DNA from: Seriola aureovittata
Lineage: Eukaryota; Chordata; Actinopteri; Carangiformes; Carangidae
Direction of reading: 5' to 3'
Assembly (NCBI RefSeq): GCF_021018895.1
Contig: NC_079366.1
Coordinates: 27,160,770-27,224,769, forward strand
Length of the DNA stretch: 64,000 nucleotides
The translations under genes were made by a program, and so were the position numbers. Positions 23,392 to 36,570 of the stretch are shown one piece after another (positions within the stretch are counted from its first letter, which is position 1; each line of letters starts with the position of its first letter). Below the pieces are notes generated by a model. It worked only from the letters and a program-made list of their open reading frames with translations, did no database searches and was not told where the DNA came from.

Positions 23392-23819
23392 CCTCAAGAG
23401 TGTTTCTTTTCCTTTCAAAATAAGATATCCGCCAGTGAAAGAAATGATTCGTACCCAATAAATAAATAAATAAACTAAAACAAACCGTCAACAATGTTAT
23501 TTGTAATGATACCTTTTGTTATTCCTCTTATATTTTAGGTCATTGAACACATCTTAGACATGATAGTCTTGAATTGCTTTTAAAGCAATAAGCAACAACC
23601 CGCTTGACAGCAAAAGTTATTTTGCTGTGACACATTTTGAAGTATCAACACACATAAATAATTAAACAACCCAATTTGTAAAGGGAGTTGCTGTATTGCT
23701 AGTTGTTATTAGATTAGATTAGATTAACTTTATTTATCCCACAACTGGGAAATTCACACATATATTGCTGTAGATACACAAAGTCAAGTGACTATGACTT
23801 GTCAAATGCCACCAGCCCC

Positions 23820-24028
23820 AACAAATGGGAAGTGAGACCTCTTAAGTTCCTGCCTTCCTCTTTTTATATAAAGTGGCAGTTCATTTAGTAAGGGTCTTTG
23901 CTGAGTTGTTTTCCCCAGATATTCTCTTTTACAGATGTTGTACAAACAACACAAAAAGGAGTCGACCTGATTCTTTATCTCTGCTGTTCCAGCCAGAGGG
24001 AGTAGCCGTCTTGACCTGGCCCTAACTG
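23820..24028 (+). promoter_or_regulatory. il2rb: Putative promoter and first leader exon of il2rb copy A
   Basis: TATATAAAG at 23865-23873 is preceded by GGGAAGTGAG and TTCCTGCCTTCC, both ETS-like GGAA cores. A start site near 23895 would give a leader exon ending at the strong donor CTG|GTGAGT (24028). The block is conserved in copy B at about 38620-38792, while much around it has drifted. IL2RB promoters are known to use ETS factors. Promoter function here is inferred. Confidence 0.45.
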
Positions 24029-25132
24029 GTGAGTGTGCTGATCCGACAAGGAAATATTTTCTGTTATCTCACTGGAACTGTTGTTGTATGTAACATACAG
24101 GGGGCAGTGCACTGTCAAAAATCAATATCACTTATCTCCTTAAATCAACTGTAAAAAGAACATTGAGAATCCCGTCAAGTTCAGTTTCCCACAGTCTTGT
24201 TTCAAGATTGACAATATATGTTGGGGAACTAGTAACGTGTACTTAGTATTTTTTTTCATCATTGTATCAAGGTTTTTCTATTTTATTACTACAAATTCAA
24301 TTAATGACTGATTTTCAGCCGATAAAAAGACACCAACGTAATGTTGTTGATGGTAAATTCAAACAGTTTCCGACTGAGGGCAGTGAAGTTTCAGAGCGGT
24401 TTTTAACATAGCATTCAGTACAGCTGTAGTATGAACTCTATCACATCTAGTCTGGCAACATGTGTAGTTAGTTTTTCTTCAACTTCAATATTTAAGTTAC
24501 TTAAGATGCTGGTCTGTCTTGAACACTTCCAGTTAATCTCATTTGCATTAATTTGTGCTCTGCCTACAGATTAACAAATGCTTAATTTACTTTTTCCTCA
24601 CTGGAAATTAGGTTAAACTCAAGTGTAGGTAAATATGAATCAGGGTGTTGGGAAATATTTTGAACATTCATGTAAAAAAAATAATAAATCAAAACCCGTG
24701 GACAGACTGATGTATGGTCATTTTGCATCTCTTTGTGGTCGTCTTGTATAATCAGTGTAGCTGCAGCTGCACACAAACAGAAATGTGAGCGCTGCTGTTG
24801 CAGGAGCACAAGTTTCATTTGTGCATGTTGGTTTACAAAAAGTGAAATGTGCTGTGGCATGAGGTACGTGCATAACGTGATACTATGCATTTCACACCTT
24901 TTCACCCACTGATGTTTCACAGAATCAACTCCGGAAAAAAATGTTCAATGAAAATGAGAGTTTAATTAACTTTGTTAAATACATAACAGCTTATGATGGT
25001 CAGTCTGCAACAGAAACCTGTTTATTTATATATATCTTTTACCACACTGTGAAGGGTAACTGTTCATTTTGCAATCTAACTTGAAATTTCAGATTACAAC
25101 TTTTAGCTCAGAGGTGTGCATTGTTGCCTGCT

Positions 25133-25186
<54 letters not shown>

Positions 25187-28100
25187 TTTTTACGTTCCCA
25201 CTAGGGGGAGCCAAAGTAAAAACAAAAAAATCTCACACTACAGGTTAGATTAAATCAGATATTGTACAATTCACTTCCTTTATTTTTCAATACTAGTTTT
25301 AAGACATAAAGATACATGGAAAAGTAACTTCATGCAGTAGAAAAACATCATTTGTTGAACAAAGTATAGTCCTAAAATTTGCACCTGTGCTTTAATTACT
25401 GACAAATCACTGCATTTAAAGTATGTTAAAGCCCCCTGTTTCTAAAAGGATTGAACTGTTGTGAGTTCCTCATCTTTGTAAAGTCCAACATAAAAGTAGT
25501 TTAAGATTCACTCGGCTTGTATGTTTTGAGTACTAAGCCTTTTCCAGCAATAGAGGACCTGCTTAGACCATCTGTTTTAAGACTCTTTAAGTTTTGACTA
25601 TACCCTGCTTGATCCTCATATTAGATTAAGCTGAAATTTAGGGAGTGGACTTGGTCTCCCATTTCTTATGCTGTGTAGCTGTGGTAAGAGGAGGGGAGAT
25701 TATAGTTACCAACCATGCGTTTTCTTTAAGACGGTGTGATTAATTCAGAGTTCCTATTATGCTTGAAACTAAAGCACTTCATGTAAAGTAACAGAACAGG
25801 CCAACAACAAAAAAAAGAGCCAACACTAAAGGGGTTTTCATCTTGTTTCAAACTTCATGAAATGTAGATAACACACTCGACTTTCACACTCCCGTCTGAG
25901 AAACCACAGAAACCACGTTTTTTTTTTTTTACTCAGACTTTCACACTAAGACAAACTTTCCTATACGTCATTTTAGATCCTGACTAAAAGTCTTGAAACA
26001 AACCCTATCAGTACACGCTGAGAAATGGAAAGAGTTCTCCACAGGACAACGCTAGACGGGTAGGTTCTCATATGAATTAACCTGATGTTGATCAAACTTC
26101 TGTGAACGGGTCCGTGGTGGTAAATATTGCCACAGCAGACATGACAACGATGATTTAGAGGATGATAAAGTCGAGTTTGGTTTGTTCATGATGCGACAGA
26201 TTAGATAGCTGTAGACGTGTGTGTCCTACAGCAACACTGATGACCACTATGACATCGAAGAAACATGTGTTGACGACATACTTCTGATTAAAATTATTAC
26301 GTTTGGGTTTCGAGGTAAACTTACAGGCTTATTGAGAAGCTGTCACTACACGTCACGTCTTCAAGTCTTCCTCTAAAACAAGACAGTTATGAAACACTTT
26401 GGGTGTTTTGGACAGGTAATAAAAGTCCTTGTATGGTAAACTAACCCAAAATGGCAATGCGCTCATAAAGACTGTACAGTCATACATGCTCAGTCAGGTT
26501 TTCATTCAAACAGATATCAATGTTAACAAGAAGGAGACAGAGAAATGTGTGGAAAAAGTGTTTGAAAATGATGTGGTTTGTGGGGGAGGTTTAGAAAAGG
26601 TTGGGTTGACTGAAAGAGACAGAGGGAGAGAGATAGAGAGAGAAGCACAGGGCGAAAAAATGGGAAGTAGATAACACTTAATGGGGTTATAAAAGATCAT
26701 AAGCTATCAACATTTTAACATGTTTTTTTTTTTTTTTTTGCTAAATAAAGTCTACAGCCAAACTAGCAGCTCCATACATGGTAGCGCTACATTTTCTCTA
26801 AATCTACATCCAGTACATGTTGACTAAACCAGTGGTTCTCAAAGTGGACCAGGGGACCTTGAAGAGGTAACCTGGGGTCCCCAGCAAAAATGGGAATAAT
26901 TTGTTTTCACTAAAATTCTGTCCATGTCATCCAATGACAGAATGTATGACTGTGGCTGTATGTTTTGGTCATGGGTTTCAAACACTTTCTGTAATGAAAC
27001 ATCAAAAAGCTAAAATTGACGTGTTATTACCAAAACCAACAACATTTCTTGCCCTTTTACTTAAATGCAACCTTAGCTAACTCGATTGGTGACAAACAAG
27101 TGGGTGTTCACACCAAAAACAGCCCTGCACTTTCACGACGCAGGCGGCTGCGTTGGTAGTGATGTGTTGCTTCAGGTATCGGTGAGATATAAAATGTAAT
27201 CCAGGAAGTCCAGTAGGAGTAGCAGACCCATGACACTAATCAGAAGCCAAAACACTGCACAGTGGGTTATAATACTCTGAGACAGGATTTGACAAATCTG
27301 TTGTTATCTGATTTTACAGGAACAACTTTGATGTGGTGCTGATCACAAGATAAACTCAGGGTTCACCTTACAAACGAATGATGATGTACCACGTCTACAT
27401 AGTGTATGTAAATGCTTGCAGGACAGCTGCGGCTTTGGAGATCTTTGCACCTATATCATCAAGATAAATGTGTGTGAGAGAGCGTGAGATAGGAGGATGA
27501 TAGTAGACAGGGCTTTTTTTTTTTTATTAGAAACAACAGTAGCTTTCTGGGAAGAGTACGGGGTTCGGAAGTGGTTTGTGTGTGCTTGTTTAGTTTGCGT
27601 GGTTTGCTTGTATCTCTATGAAAAAGAGAGAAGATGGGGAGGAAAGAGAGGAAAGAGAGTGGCAGACAACAGTGTCAGCTTTTTCATTTTGTCGTTGGAC
27701 CTGGTTAGGGGAAGCCCACATGTCAGAGGAAGACAGACAAATCTAAACTGAACCAAAACGCACCTTGGTGATAAGAGCTCTTGTTTGGCCACAAGGTGAC
27801 CTATTGCTTTCTCTCTCAGTCCTTTTCCTATCAGCCTTGACACCCAGAACTATACAATAGGATGGACTTGATGTTAGAGTTAAACTTTCTGTTACAGAAA
27901 CTACAAAGAACTACTGTTATTGATACTGGACTTAAGTATTTTGACCCTTATAAGCAGCATTTACAATAGAGAAAGGCCTGAATCTAATACATACTGTGAC
28001 TTTAAGAGGATCTATTCAATTCATCTTCCCTTTTTTTACCTTTTTAACAACTTTTTTAACACTTACCCACAGCAAAGATAAAATTGGACTTGTTAAATAT

Positions 28101-28748
28101 GTCAACTTCCTGACTACTGACACATTTACTTGCTTCATATAAAGTTTACAACTGGGAAGGTACACAAGTTAATGATTATAACGAGGTCATGTTTCAATCT
28201 GATTAATGTCTTTTTGAGAACAGGAAGTGTCGTTAGCAGGAAGTGCACACGTCCAAATAATGGAACATTTCAGTTCTCAGAAAAACACACTCTGACCTTT
28301 ATTAAACTGATAAACAGGTGACCAGGGGATTCAGAAAAACCTCGCCTGTGCATGGAAATATATACATAACACATACAAAAAAAAAACATAAATTTTGTAT
28401 GCAGGTTTTAAAAAAAGAAATGTTTGCTTTAATAGAAATGTATTCTATTAAATGCTTGAGGATTTATTGTTTTTCCCTATTGAGAAGTTTCTAGTCATAG
28501 AAACAGCTGCACAACAAAAAAAAGGCCATAAATGTCCCGTTTTTTCTTGGTCGAAGGCAAATAAAAGAGGAAACTGCTCTGATGTGTTAACATACTTGAC
28601 CACAAGACTCCACTTGAATGATGATTCATTTTCCTAGAAGTTACCTTCAGAGTACGACCATTATCTTCTATATATTTGATTCATGGGGGTGGCTGTTTAC
28701 CATTTCCTCTGAGAGGAAAAACTTTATTTATCAGATGCTCTCTTACAG
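24029..28748 (+). other. il2rb copy A first intron
   Basis: No coding exon seen. It holds a (TG)n tract (25135-25182), a T-run near 26723-26740, and an apparent hAT-like terminus (CAGTGGTTCTCAAAGTGG) at about 26830. Long stretches reappear in the copy B first intron, for example around 27100-27330 with 42950-43190. Confidence 0.5.
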
Positions 28749-28807
28749 GACATCAAGTGGAACGAAACCAGAGCTTTGAGGCAGATCCTGAACAGCTTCA
28801 CCAACAG
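28749..28807 (+). other. il2rb: il2rb copy A untranslated leader exon 2
   Basis: 59-base exon bounded by CTTACAG and CAG|GTAAGA, without a usable ATG. The same 59-base exon is at 47870-47928 in copy B with only a few changes. The retained splice sites and length support a real leader exon. Confidence 0.6.
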
Positions 28808-29556
28808 GTAAGACGCTAAAGCGAGGTCCTTGTTGACTTCATATTTCATGTTTCTTAGATTAACGGTAGAGTGCTGATTAAGCCTATCAGCGCCAGGTAT
28901 ATCTCTCTGTATTCAGCAGTATATCAGAGTTTTAAATCCATCTGTGGCAACAGCTGTAACAGTGAGTTTTGAGTCAACCGGCAAGTTTGTTAAAGCTAAA
29001 GAGTGTGTTCTGTCGTCTATATGTATATTGTAAACATAACTGGAGGCTCATTTAAGCAACCACAGACAGCTGCATTATTCTTGGACTTTTACAGTGGTAT
29101 GTGTCCCCCGGCAACACTGTACAGCACCTTCAGCATGTTGTACTGTGTTACATGGGGGACACAGTAGAGGCGAAACAACATGCAGCTGTCTGTTGGGTGC
29201 AAAAAAACCTAGGTAGCGTCCACGAAACGTTTCTGATGCGCCAGATAAAAAAGAAACTGCTTTGCTTTCAGAGGAAGGGAGGGGGTGAAAGTAGTCTTTA
29301 TCTGAGGCTGTCTACAACCTCAACAGCCTCAGGAAACCTGTGTGTAGCCTGAGAGGCAAAACCCAGGGCAAGAGTTTGTCATCCCTTTGCAACTTGTCAA
29401 CAGCTGCATCTTTCCATCTGCACAGGATGAGAGGGAGGAAAAAGCAGCGAGGGGGGAAGCAATGAGTTACACCTTGAAGCAGTCAACCGGCTTTGGAAAC
29501 CAACCATCCTGATAATTTCATTTCTCCCAGAAAACAAAAGACTGATGACACGATAA

Positions 29557-32500
29557 ATGGAGAGAAACAAGAAAAGCCTTCTGCTGTTTCTACTTCTAGC
29601 TCTGCTTCATGTCTGCGCTGTCAGAATGGACGTTGCAGACTGTCCGAGCCACCCAGAGAAAAGTTTGTGATTTTTTTGATAACCTGCTTTATATACAGTG
29701 GATCTGGAAAGTATTCACACCCCTTCACTTTCCCCACATTTTGTTATGTTACAGCCTTATTCCAAAATGGGTTAAATTCCTTTTTTTCCCTCATCAATCT
29801 ACACACAATACCCCATAATGACAAAGTGAAAAAGGTTTTTTAGAAATTCTTGCAAATTTGTTAGAAATAAAAACTGAAATATCGCATGTACACACTGTAA
29901 ATATTCATTCCCTTTGCTATGACACGCAAAAGTGACTTGATTGGAGTCGACCTGTAGTAAATTCAATTGATTGGACATGATTTAGAAAGGCACACACCTG
30001 TCTAAGGGTGGTAGGCTGTAACATAACAAAATGTGGGGAAAGTGAAGGGGTGTGAATACTTTCCGGATTCACTGTAATATAATTGGTTTCAACATCTTCT
30101 GTTACACAAAACAACAATGAAAAAGTTCACACACTGTCGCAGCTCTAACTTGGCATTTCACCTCTGTCTTATTATTTCTCACAGATCTCACCTGCTACAA
30201 TGACTACAATAGTAGCATCACTTGTGTGTGGAACAGTGCATACGACCACACGGATGCTGTGTGCACACTACACGCTAAAAGGAATATTTCAATCAAGTAA
30301 GGACAGCAGTCAGTAAAAGAAAAACTAGTGCTTACAACTTACAGCAGATGCAAATATACTGTATGTGCACAAGTAACGCTGAGTGTAGTAAAATGAAATG
30401 AACATGACTTTTTTCTTTTTTTTTCTTCAGGACACTTGAATATTACACTTCCTGTAACCTAGAGCCTGTTGACATCTCCAGACCAGCGCTAAAGAAGTGC
30501 TCCCTGGACTTCAATAGAAGAGCCACTGTGAGTCTGAAGAGCTCTGTACAAAACAAACACTAAAACTGCTACTAGACCCTGTTCAGAAAAACCTAATATC
30601 AGGATTCATCAAATTAGAGTGATATTCAAGTACTATCAGTTGATCTTTAAGTTTTTATATATATTTATAAACTATATGCACACACACACACTCACACACA
30701 GACACACATATATATATATATTTATACCAATCAGCTGCCACATCATTAAACCAGTTACCTGTTCTAATCTTTACTTCCATATTGTGTCATGAATGTTTTC
30801 TAATTGCAATTTTCTTTTCTCAATAATTTCTCAGTTTTCCGAGGACAATGTATATTCCATTAATCTGACCTGTAAACCTGCCAAGCAAATTTTGACAATT
30901 TCTTACATACCGGTTTGCCACGGTGAGTATACTGAATGATATATTGACCTTTTGTGGCTTGTCAGCTATGTGTGGTGACCTAAAGCAAACTATGTTTGTG
31001 TGATCCTGCAGTAAAGCTGAATCATCCAGGAAAACCAGATATCAACTCCACCACCATTTCTTGGGTTATAACCCGTGGAAAAATAAAATCTTTTATCTCC
31101 GAACTGCAGTGGAAAGAAGGGGATCAGTCATGGAATGTGTGTATACATTTTGTGTCCGTCTTAATACATAAATACATGAAATGAGTGTGTGTTGTGTATG
31201 TTAAATGACTTATACACATAATCTGTGTCTTGTGTGAATCAGCCTGTTAAAGATCAACATTTGTGTCTCCTTTGTCAGGATCCCTCTGTGCAGAAAAAAT
31301 ACAAAGAATGCAATTTGAAGTGCGAGACAGAGCTGGACCCCGACCTGCTTATAAAAGGAGAGAGGTACGAGGCACGCGTTCGAGTGAAGGCTGATGTAAA
31401 CTGGGTCAAGTCAACCTGGAGTGACTGGAGCCCCACTGCATCATGGGTGTCACCTGAAGGTAGACCAAAACCACCACCACTATCAGGTAAATGTTGTTAA
31501 ATATGAACAAAATTAATTGGTTTAGTTTAACAAACGTAATCAGTGAAAAGCAACATTTTACCAATACCATACGCTTTTACATCTGGAGATTTGTTCATGG
31601 CTCTGTTTTAAATTCCTGAGAAGGAAACCAGTTGGATGAACAATACATGTTCAAACAGGAACAGATGTTTATCTTATATCACATGGAAAATAAGCTTATT
31701 TGCATTTTGAATGAATAAAACCCACATTTGTCATTTACAGTGGTATAAATACAGAATGTTTACCTCTTAGCTAATCTGGGTGACGTGCTCTGTCCTGTGT
31801 TTGTCAGGTGTTGCCGCGAAGATATGGGGCATGATCATCGCAGGCGCAGGGTTTGCCTTCTTTCTGGCTGTCATACTCTTGAGGAATGACAAAGGCACCT
31901 GGTGAGAAGACAAGAGATATTTGTGTCACTTTTGTCGTCAGATCTGGTCTGTTGTGTTCCACAAAAACATGTTTTCAAAGATTATGTCATTCTGTCTTTT
32001 AGGGTTTACAAGAAGATCAAAGGTTCGCCCCTTCCAGACCCAGGAAAATCCTCCCTGAAGGATATGGATTTCCAGGTGAGCCTATGAAATCTTTTTCTTG
32101 TTGTTCATCACTTGATTCAAAAAGATAGACTTGATTATTGCTTTTTGTAAAAATGCGTTAGAGCAAAATTACAACGTATTAAAGCTGCATTAGTCAATAT
32201 TGTTGGTCATCTTCAAAACATTAGAACAAGATGTAAGCACGCCGTTGACATTTTAAATGTGGTATTATTGTGGTGAACATGTTGCCAGAAAACTGCTTAT
32301 TTATACATTAAGCAAAGAGCATCAGTAGCACAGTGTAGCTGTGGTGGGAAAGTGACAAGTCTGTCTACAGTGTTTGTGAGCTCCGACAGACGTCACTGTA
32401 TGGAAAAGGGGCGAAAACTAGCGTGTTCAACTGAGGGTCATGTAGACATCACGGCTGATCGGAGCCGCAGCCGATAAATCCCAGCGACTATTGCGGAGTC

Positions 32501-33614
32501 ATTTGACCTGGGACTGAATGCCGATTGTACCCGTTCACATTGACTACAAAAGCCAGATGTTAGGGAGACTTTTTTTCCAGTGTAAAAGGGGCTTCTGCCT
32601 TTCTAATCTTTCCAATTCCTGCTCTTCCTCTCCCACCTTTTATCTTTTCCCCTCCAGAATTGGTTGAGCCCCCACTCGACCAGCGAACTCTTTTTCTCCT
32701 TGAAACCGGAGGATATCATCTCTGTAGAGGTAACCTCCACTGCGGATGCTGTCACACGTTGCAAGAAAGAGGCGGCACTGCTGGAGAAGATGAAAAGCGA
32801 GAATGGCTATGAGTCGACCAGTTCCAGCTTCTCCAACCCCAGTTACTCCCAGCCTCTGGTCTCCTCGTCCACCACAGGGAATGTGGAGCCCTGTGCCGCT
32901 GATACACCTAATGGGTCTGTTGGTAGTCAGGGTAATGGTAAAACTGCAGAAGAGGTTAGGGAGGAAGAAAGAAAGAAAAAAATGGAGATCCAGCAGTTGC
33001 TTTCCAAAGGCAACAACAACAGTGAGCCAGTGCAGGTCATTTCAGACTATGAGAAACCCCTGGTCGAGCACCAGAGCAGAGGCGAAGAGGTTAGTCAAGA
33101 GAGTCTGGAAGCAGATAGCATTGGTGCAACTGACAGCCATGATGAGGGGTCAGAGGACAAAAAGCAGGAGAGAGAGGGAGGGGATGGAAAAGTAGATTTC
33201 AAGATGCTGTTTGGAGGCAGTGGAAGCCTTTTTGGCAAAGGGTCCATTCAGGTTTGTTCTGATTATGAGCAAGTCCAGAGGATGCCTCCTTGCAGCCCTG
33301 AGCTGCCGAGCATGGATTCAGGGGTTTGTAGTGGGAGCGAAGAGCAGGTGAGTCATGAGGAGAGCCTGGAGGACTTTGATAAGTCCATTGAATCCACAAG
33401 CTTCCAGTTTCCTCTGACTCTTCCCTGTACTTTACCATGCGCCTTGTCTTCTTTCCCACAACTACCTTTGAAGTTCTCTGGAACAGATATGAGTCCACCT
33501 CTACAACCTTCAAGTCCAAGTCACAAACTGGAGGGGATCGCTCTGATGACAATGTCCAGGTCAATGGAACCTTCTGGTGATGGATATATGCCAGCGAGAC
33601 AGGAAGAGAGTTAA
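29557..33614 (+). CDS. il2rb: Interleukin-2 receptor subunit beta, copy A
   Basis: Type I cytokine receptor chain, shared by IL-2 and IL-15 in mammals; signals through JAK1/STAT5 at the lymphocyte membrane. Exons: 29557-29662, 30185-30296, 30431-30527, 30835-30922, 31012-31136, 31279-31486, 31808-31901, 32003-32075 and 32658-33614, giving 619 residues. A signal peptide (about 1-22) is followed by DLTCYNDYN-type cysteine strands, two fibronectin-III domains and WSDWS at 223-227. A Pro-rich juxtamembrane segment and a TM helix (about 251-272) follow. Box 1 is KIKGSPLPDP, then NWLSP, as in IL2RB. The last exon encodes most of the tail, with tyrosines in DYEKP, DYEQV and the C-terminal GYMP, and one DSGVCS (521-526). 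The exon 1 donor (GTTTGT) is weak but forced by phase. Exon 6 could also end 27 bases earlier, in the same phase. Two-domain size excludes csf2rb. Confidence 0.9.
29694..30076. mobile_element. Tc1/mariner-type MITE in il2rb A intron
   Basis: 383 bases with inverted repeats of about 63 bases (TACAGTGGATCTGGAAAGTA at the left; the inverse at the right differs at about two positions), flanked by TA. It lies between the first two coding exons of copy A. The equivalent copy B intron (near 49690-49720) lacks it and reads straight through, so it inserted after the duplication. Confidence 0.85.
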
Positions 33615-34174
33615 AAAAAAAAAAAGACAGAAATCTTTGCAGTATGTAGTAAACGGTCAATGTCGTAGAATATAATATGAAGCACACGCAGCATTGTTGA
33701 TCAGCTTGCAGTATTCTTATTCTCTTTTACTGGTGCACTGGTATCCACTGGCCGACTTAGTGCAGTCTGCAGTCAACAGAATTGTTTTATTCTCTCCTGT
33801 GGTCATGGCTCATGTGTGTGTTCAACAAGACATATGAACAATACGGTGATTCAATCATTCATGATTGCACCACTAAAGGTCAAAAAATCCAAAGGAGAAC
33901 TTCAGTGTCATGATGTATCATATTTAATTTATATATATATATTTATACATTTTATTCATTTATATATGTATGGCAGCTATATTAAAATGCACTGACTGTG
34001 AAGATGAATAAGTAAATTGTTTCTTATCTCTTTATTTTTTCTTAAGAAACACTTGCTCTTGCACTAGTATTTATACTTACACCAACGCCTCGTACTGCAC
34101 TGAAGCTTTAGTGATGTCCCTCACTTGTAAGTTGCTTTGGATAATGAGCAAATATAAATGTAAATACAAATATT

Positions 34175-34180
34175 AATAAA
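34175..34180 (+). terminator. il2rb: Poly(A) signal of il2rb copy A
   Basis: AATAAA 560 bases past the stop. The matching signal in copy B is at 55666-55671, in homologous surroundings. Confidence 0.5.
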
Positions 34181-34404
34181 GGGCAGAAAGTTTTTGTGGA
34201 TGCCCCATTGATGGGCATTGTTTTCACTGTACACTGATGACACACAATGATGTAATGTAAATGCTGAAAAAGCCAACTTTATTCAACATATTCATTATTC
34301 GACATAATCCTGATAATATTGTCTGAGGCTGAATTTAACAGAAATGGAACTAAACTATTTACCTGCTTACAACCCTGGTTTTGAAAAGAAAAAGTGAAAA
34401 GGTC

Positions 34405-34740
34405 CGAGGCGTGGTACACCCTGGACACGTCAGTCTATCACCGGGCTGATATATAGAGACAAACAACAATTCACACTCACATTCACAGCTATGGGCAATT
34501 CAGAGTCATCTGCATGTCTTTGGACTGTGGGAGGAAGCTGGAGTACCCAGAGCGAACCCACGGAGAACATGCAATTTCCACACACAGGGGGCCGGCCAAC
34601 AGGCTCGGACCCAGAACCTTCTTGCTGTGAGGCGACAGTCTTAATAAAGTGCAATAAAACTGAGCCGCACACTACTTCAATAATGTTTGATAGATACTTT
34701 ATTAATCCCGCGGGGAAATTCAGATATCCAGTAGATTACA
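34405..34740. repeat. Truncated retroelement repeats at the duplication junction
   Basis: 34405-34640 is a shortened relative of the repeat at 12841-13197 (GGACTGTGGGAGGAAGCTGG and flanks). 34686-34740 carries the common tail motif GATACTTTATTAATCCC. They occupy the roughly 0.6-kb gap between the end of duplication unit 1 (about 34372) and the start of unit 2 (about 34955). Confidence 0.6.
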
Positions 34741-35032
34741 CCACATATATAAAACCCACTAACACATACAATAGAAAAAAAATAAGAAGGTACGGAACAG
34801 AGTAAAATAGGCATAAATGATCAAATACTACTACTGTAAGTGTTACCATTCATAGAGGTAGTGCAAAATGTCTTTGTAAATGTGAAGCTCATAGAAATAG
34901 TGCTGTCTCTGTGAAGCACATGTGCATGGATGGATATAAAACAGTGCAAAGGTGAGCACTGTTTGTGAATTCTACTTTTGGATGTATTTCCTTCTGAACC
35001 CTGATGCTGTGCAGGACTACGAGTAGACTGAC

Positions 35033-36570
35033 CCACTGCAGACTTGATCCTCTTGTCTTTGACAATGGCTTTGTTTTTGCCGGGACCCAGGCGACCCTGC
35101 AGCCGACTGACCTGCTTGGTGAGTCCGTGTTGCTTGGTGCTCACCAGCTCCATCACAGTGGCTGAGCTGGGGGTCTGCTGCTGCTTCTTCTTCTTCACTT
35201 TACTGACATCTGGCAGGGAGAACAGTACATAGCAAAATTCAAACTAATTCAAACAAGGAAATATATTTGTAGTGCCGATTTGTCTTCAAACTAATTTAAT
35301 TACAACATAAAAATCAAAAGGTCACTGATGCACCATGAGGATGTGGTTTACACAGGCAAAAGAATCCATTGTCCAAATAAGGCCATTGCATTTTTCTTTT
35401 AATTTATTTATCCAAACAAGCAAGCAAACAGAATAGCAAAGGGACCATGTTTCTTGCTGCCTCTGCTACTTTGATAAAAAAAAAAAAAAAAAGGCCAACC
35501 CAGGTGCATGCTGGTCCTAAACCTGTCTGTCTACCTAAATAACCCCAAGTACCCATAGTGTTACCCAAATGAACAAAATACTAATTACGCTAAACAAGCA
35601 AATAATATATTTAGCTAATACTTAACAAAAGAGATTATTACCAAGAAATAACAACAAAATAATTGAAGTGATCACAAATGAATAAATATTAGAAAAATCA
35701 ACAAACTAGTAAATAGCCCCTAGAATATTTCTCTATGGGTGCCAATGCTCTAAAACATGTAATGAACAATGTAATTTAGATAATAAATTAATCATTACTG
35801 TAATTTGAATCAAAGTTAGTGTATCATAAAATTGTCAGATAGATTTTGCTCTGTTTCTTAAGAATAAAGTAATAAATACTCGATTAACTTGTTAATTACA
35901 AAATGAATTAACTTAAGTTAAATTAAGGTAATTATAAAACTTAATTACTTGACGATGTGAATCCGTTGAAATTTCCTCTCAAGGCAAAATGAGCAACAGG
36001 TCACCAGTTTCCTATTTTAAGAGCGCAGCAGCGAGGAAGTGCCATGGTCCAGTCTCAATGTCCCCCCTCACGGACTCACGGACTTTGAGGCGAGTTCCCA
36101 CTGTAAAACCATCAACGGCATGAGGGATCTCTAGCGGACCATTTGGACCCTTTATGCACACTTTCCGTATATCCGCATTTCTGCTGATTTTCCCTGAGGG
36201 AATTATTCAAAGTTCATAACGCTGTGAGGGGTTTCCGTGGTTACCATGGGACGCCCGGAAGCGTAAAAAAGGGGTAAACAACCGCCATTAACCGCTGTCT
36301 TCAAAGTAACGTGACATGTAAAACAGTCCCATTTCTCTGCAGACCATTTTGAGCCTCTAACACTTAGCAGTTGATGTCAATTAAGTCTGAGGGCTGAAGG
36401 TTTAGGCCCTAGGAGGGAAATTAGGAACAACACGCAGAATCACTAACATTGGTCGGAGGGCACTTATGTCCAGTGCTAATGTTGTTTAGCTAGCGAGCTA
36501 AGCGGCTAAACTGACCTTTAAAATCATGGCTAAGCAGCTCCGGTCCTCTCCTAACCAACGACACTGGCCT
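35033..36570 (-). pseudogene. Partial, start-less copy of rps19bp1 (exons 1-2)
   Basis: Exon 1 copy 36516-36570 and exon 2 copy 35033-35209 match rps19bp1 exons 1 and 2 with the same splice positions. The start codon is changed to AGG (36568-36570 on the minus strand), and exons 3-4 do not exist here because the copy ends in intron 2. Exon 2 is still open, one Gln codon shorter (KKKKQQQTPSSATVMELV). The intron between has gained unrelated DNA, including a GC-rich piece at about 36020-36440. Upstream leader sequence to about 36740 is also copied. The decay pattern fits a by-product of the tandem duplication. A reused downstream start cannot be fully excluded. Confidence 0.85.

Larger units (their letters stand above)
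15361..34372. repeat. Tandem duplication, unit 1 (rps19bp1 5' half - mpst - il2rb A)
   Basis: Similarity to unit 2 begins in rps19bp1 intron 2 (about 15361 pairs with 34955) and ends in the il2rb 3' flank (about 34372 pairs with 55905). Paired landmarks include rps19bp1 exons 1-2, the il2rb promoter (23865 with 38655), the leader exon (28749 with 47870) and all nine coding exons. Stretches 16.15-23.6 kb, including mpst, have no partner. Limits were judged by eye. Confidence 0.8.

Noticed and set aside
31460..31486. Earlier donor in il2rb exon 6 (GAAG|GTAGAC)
   Set aside because: Keeps the frame and could be an isoform, but the downstream CAG|GTAAAT is a better donor and both copies retain the Pro-rich coding between them.
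29557..33614. Calling the receptor genes csf2rb
   Set aside because: csf2rb has four fibronectin-III domains. These genes have two, an IL2RB-type box 1 and NWLSP motif, and sit next to tmprss6 as IL2RB does.
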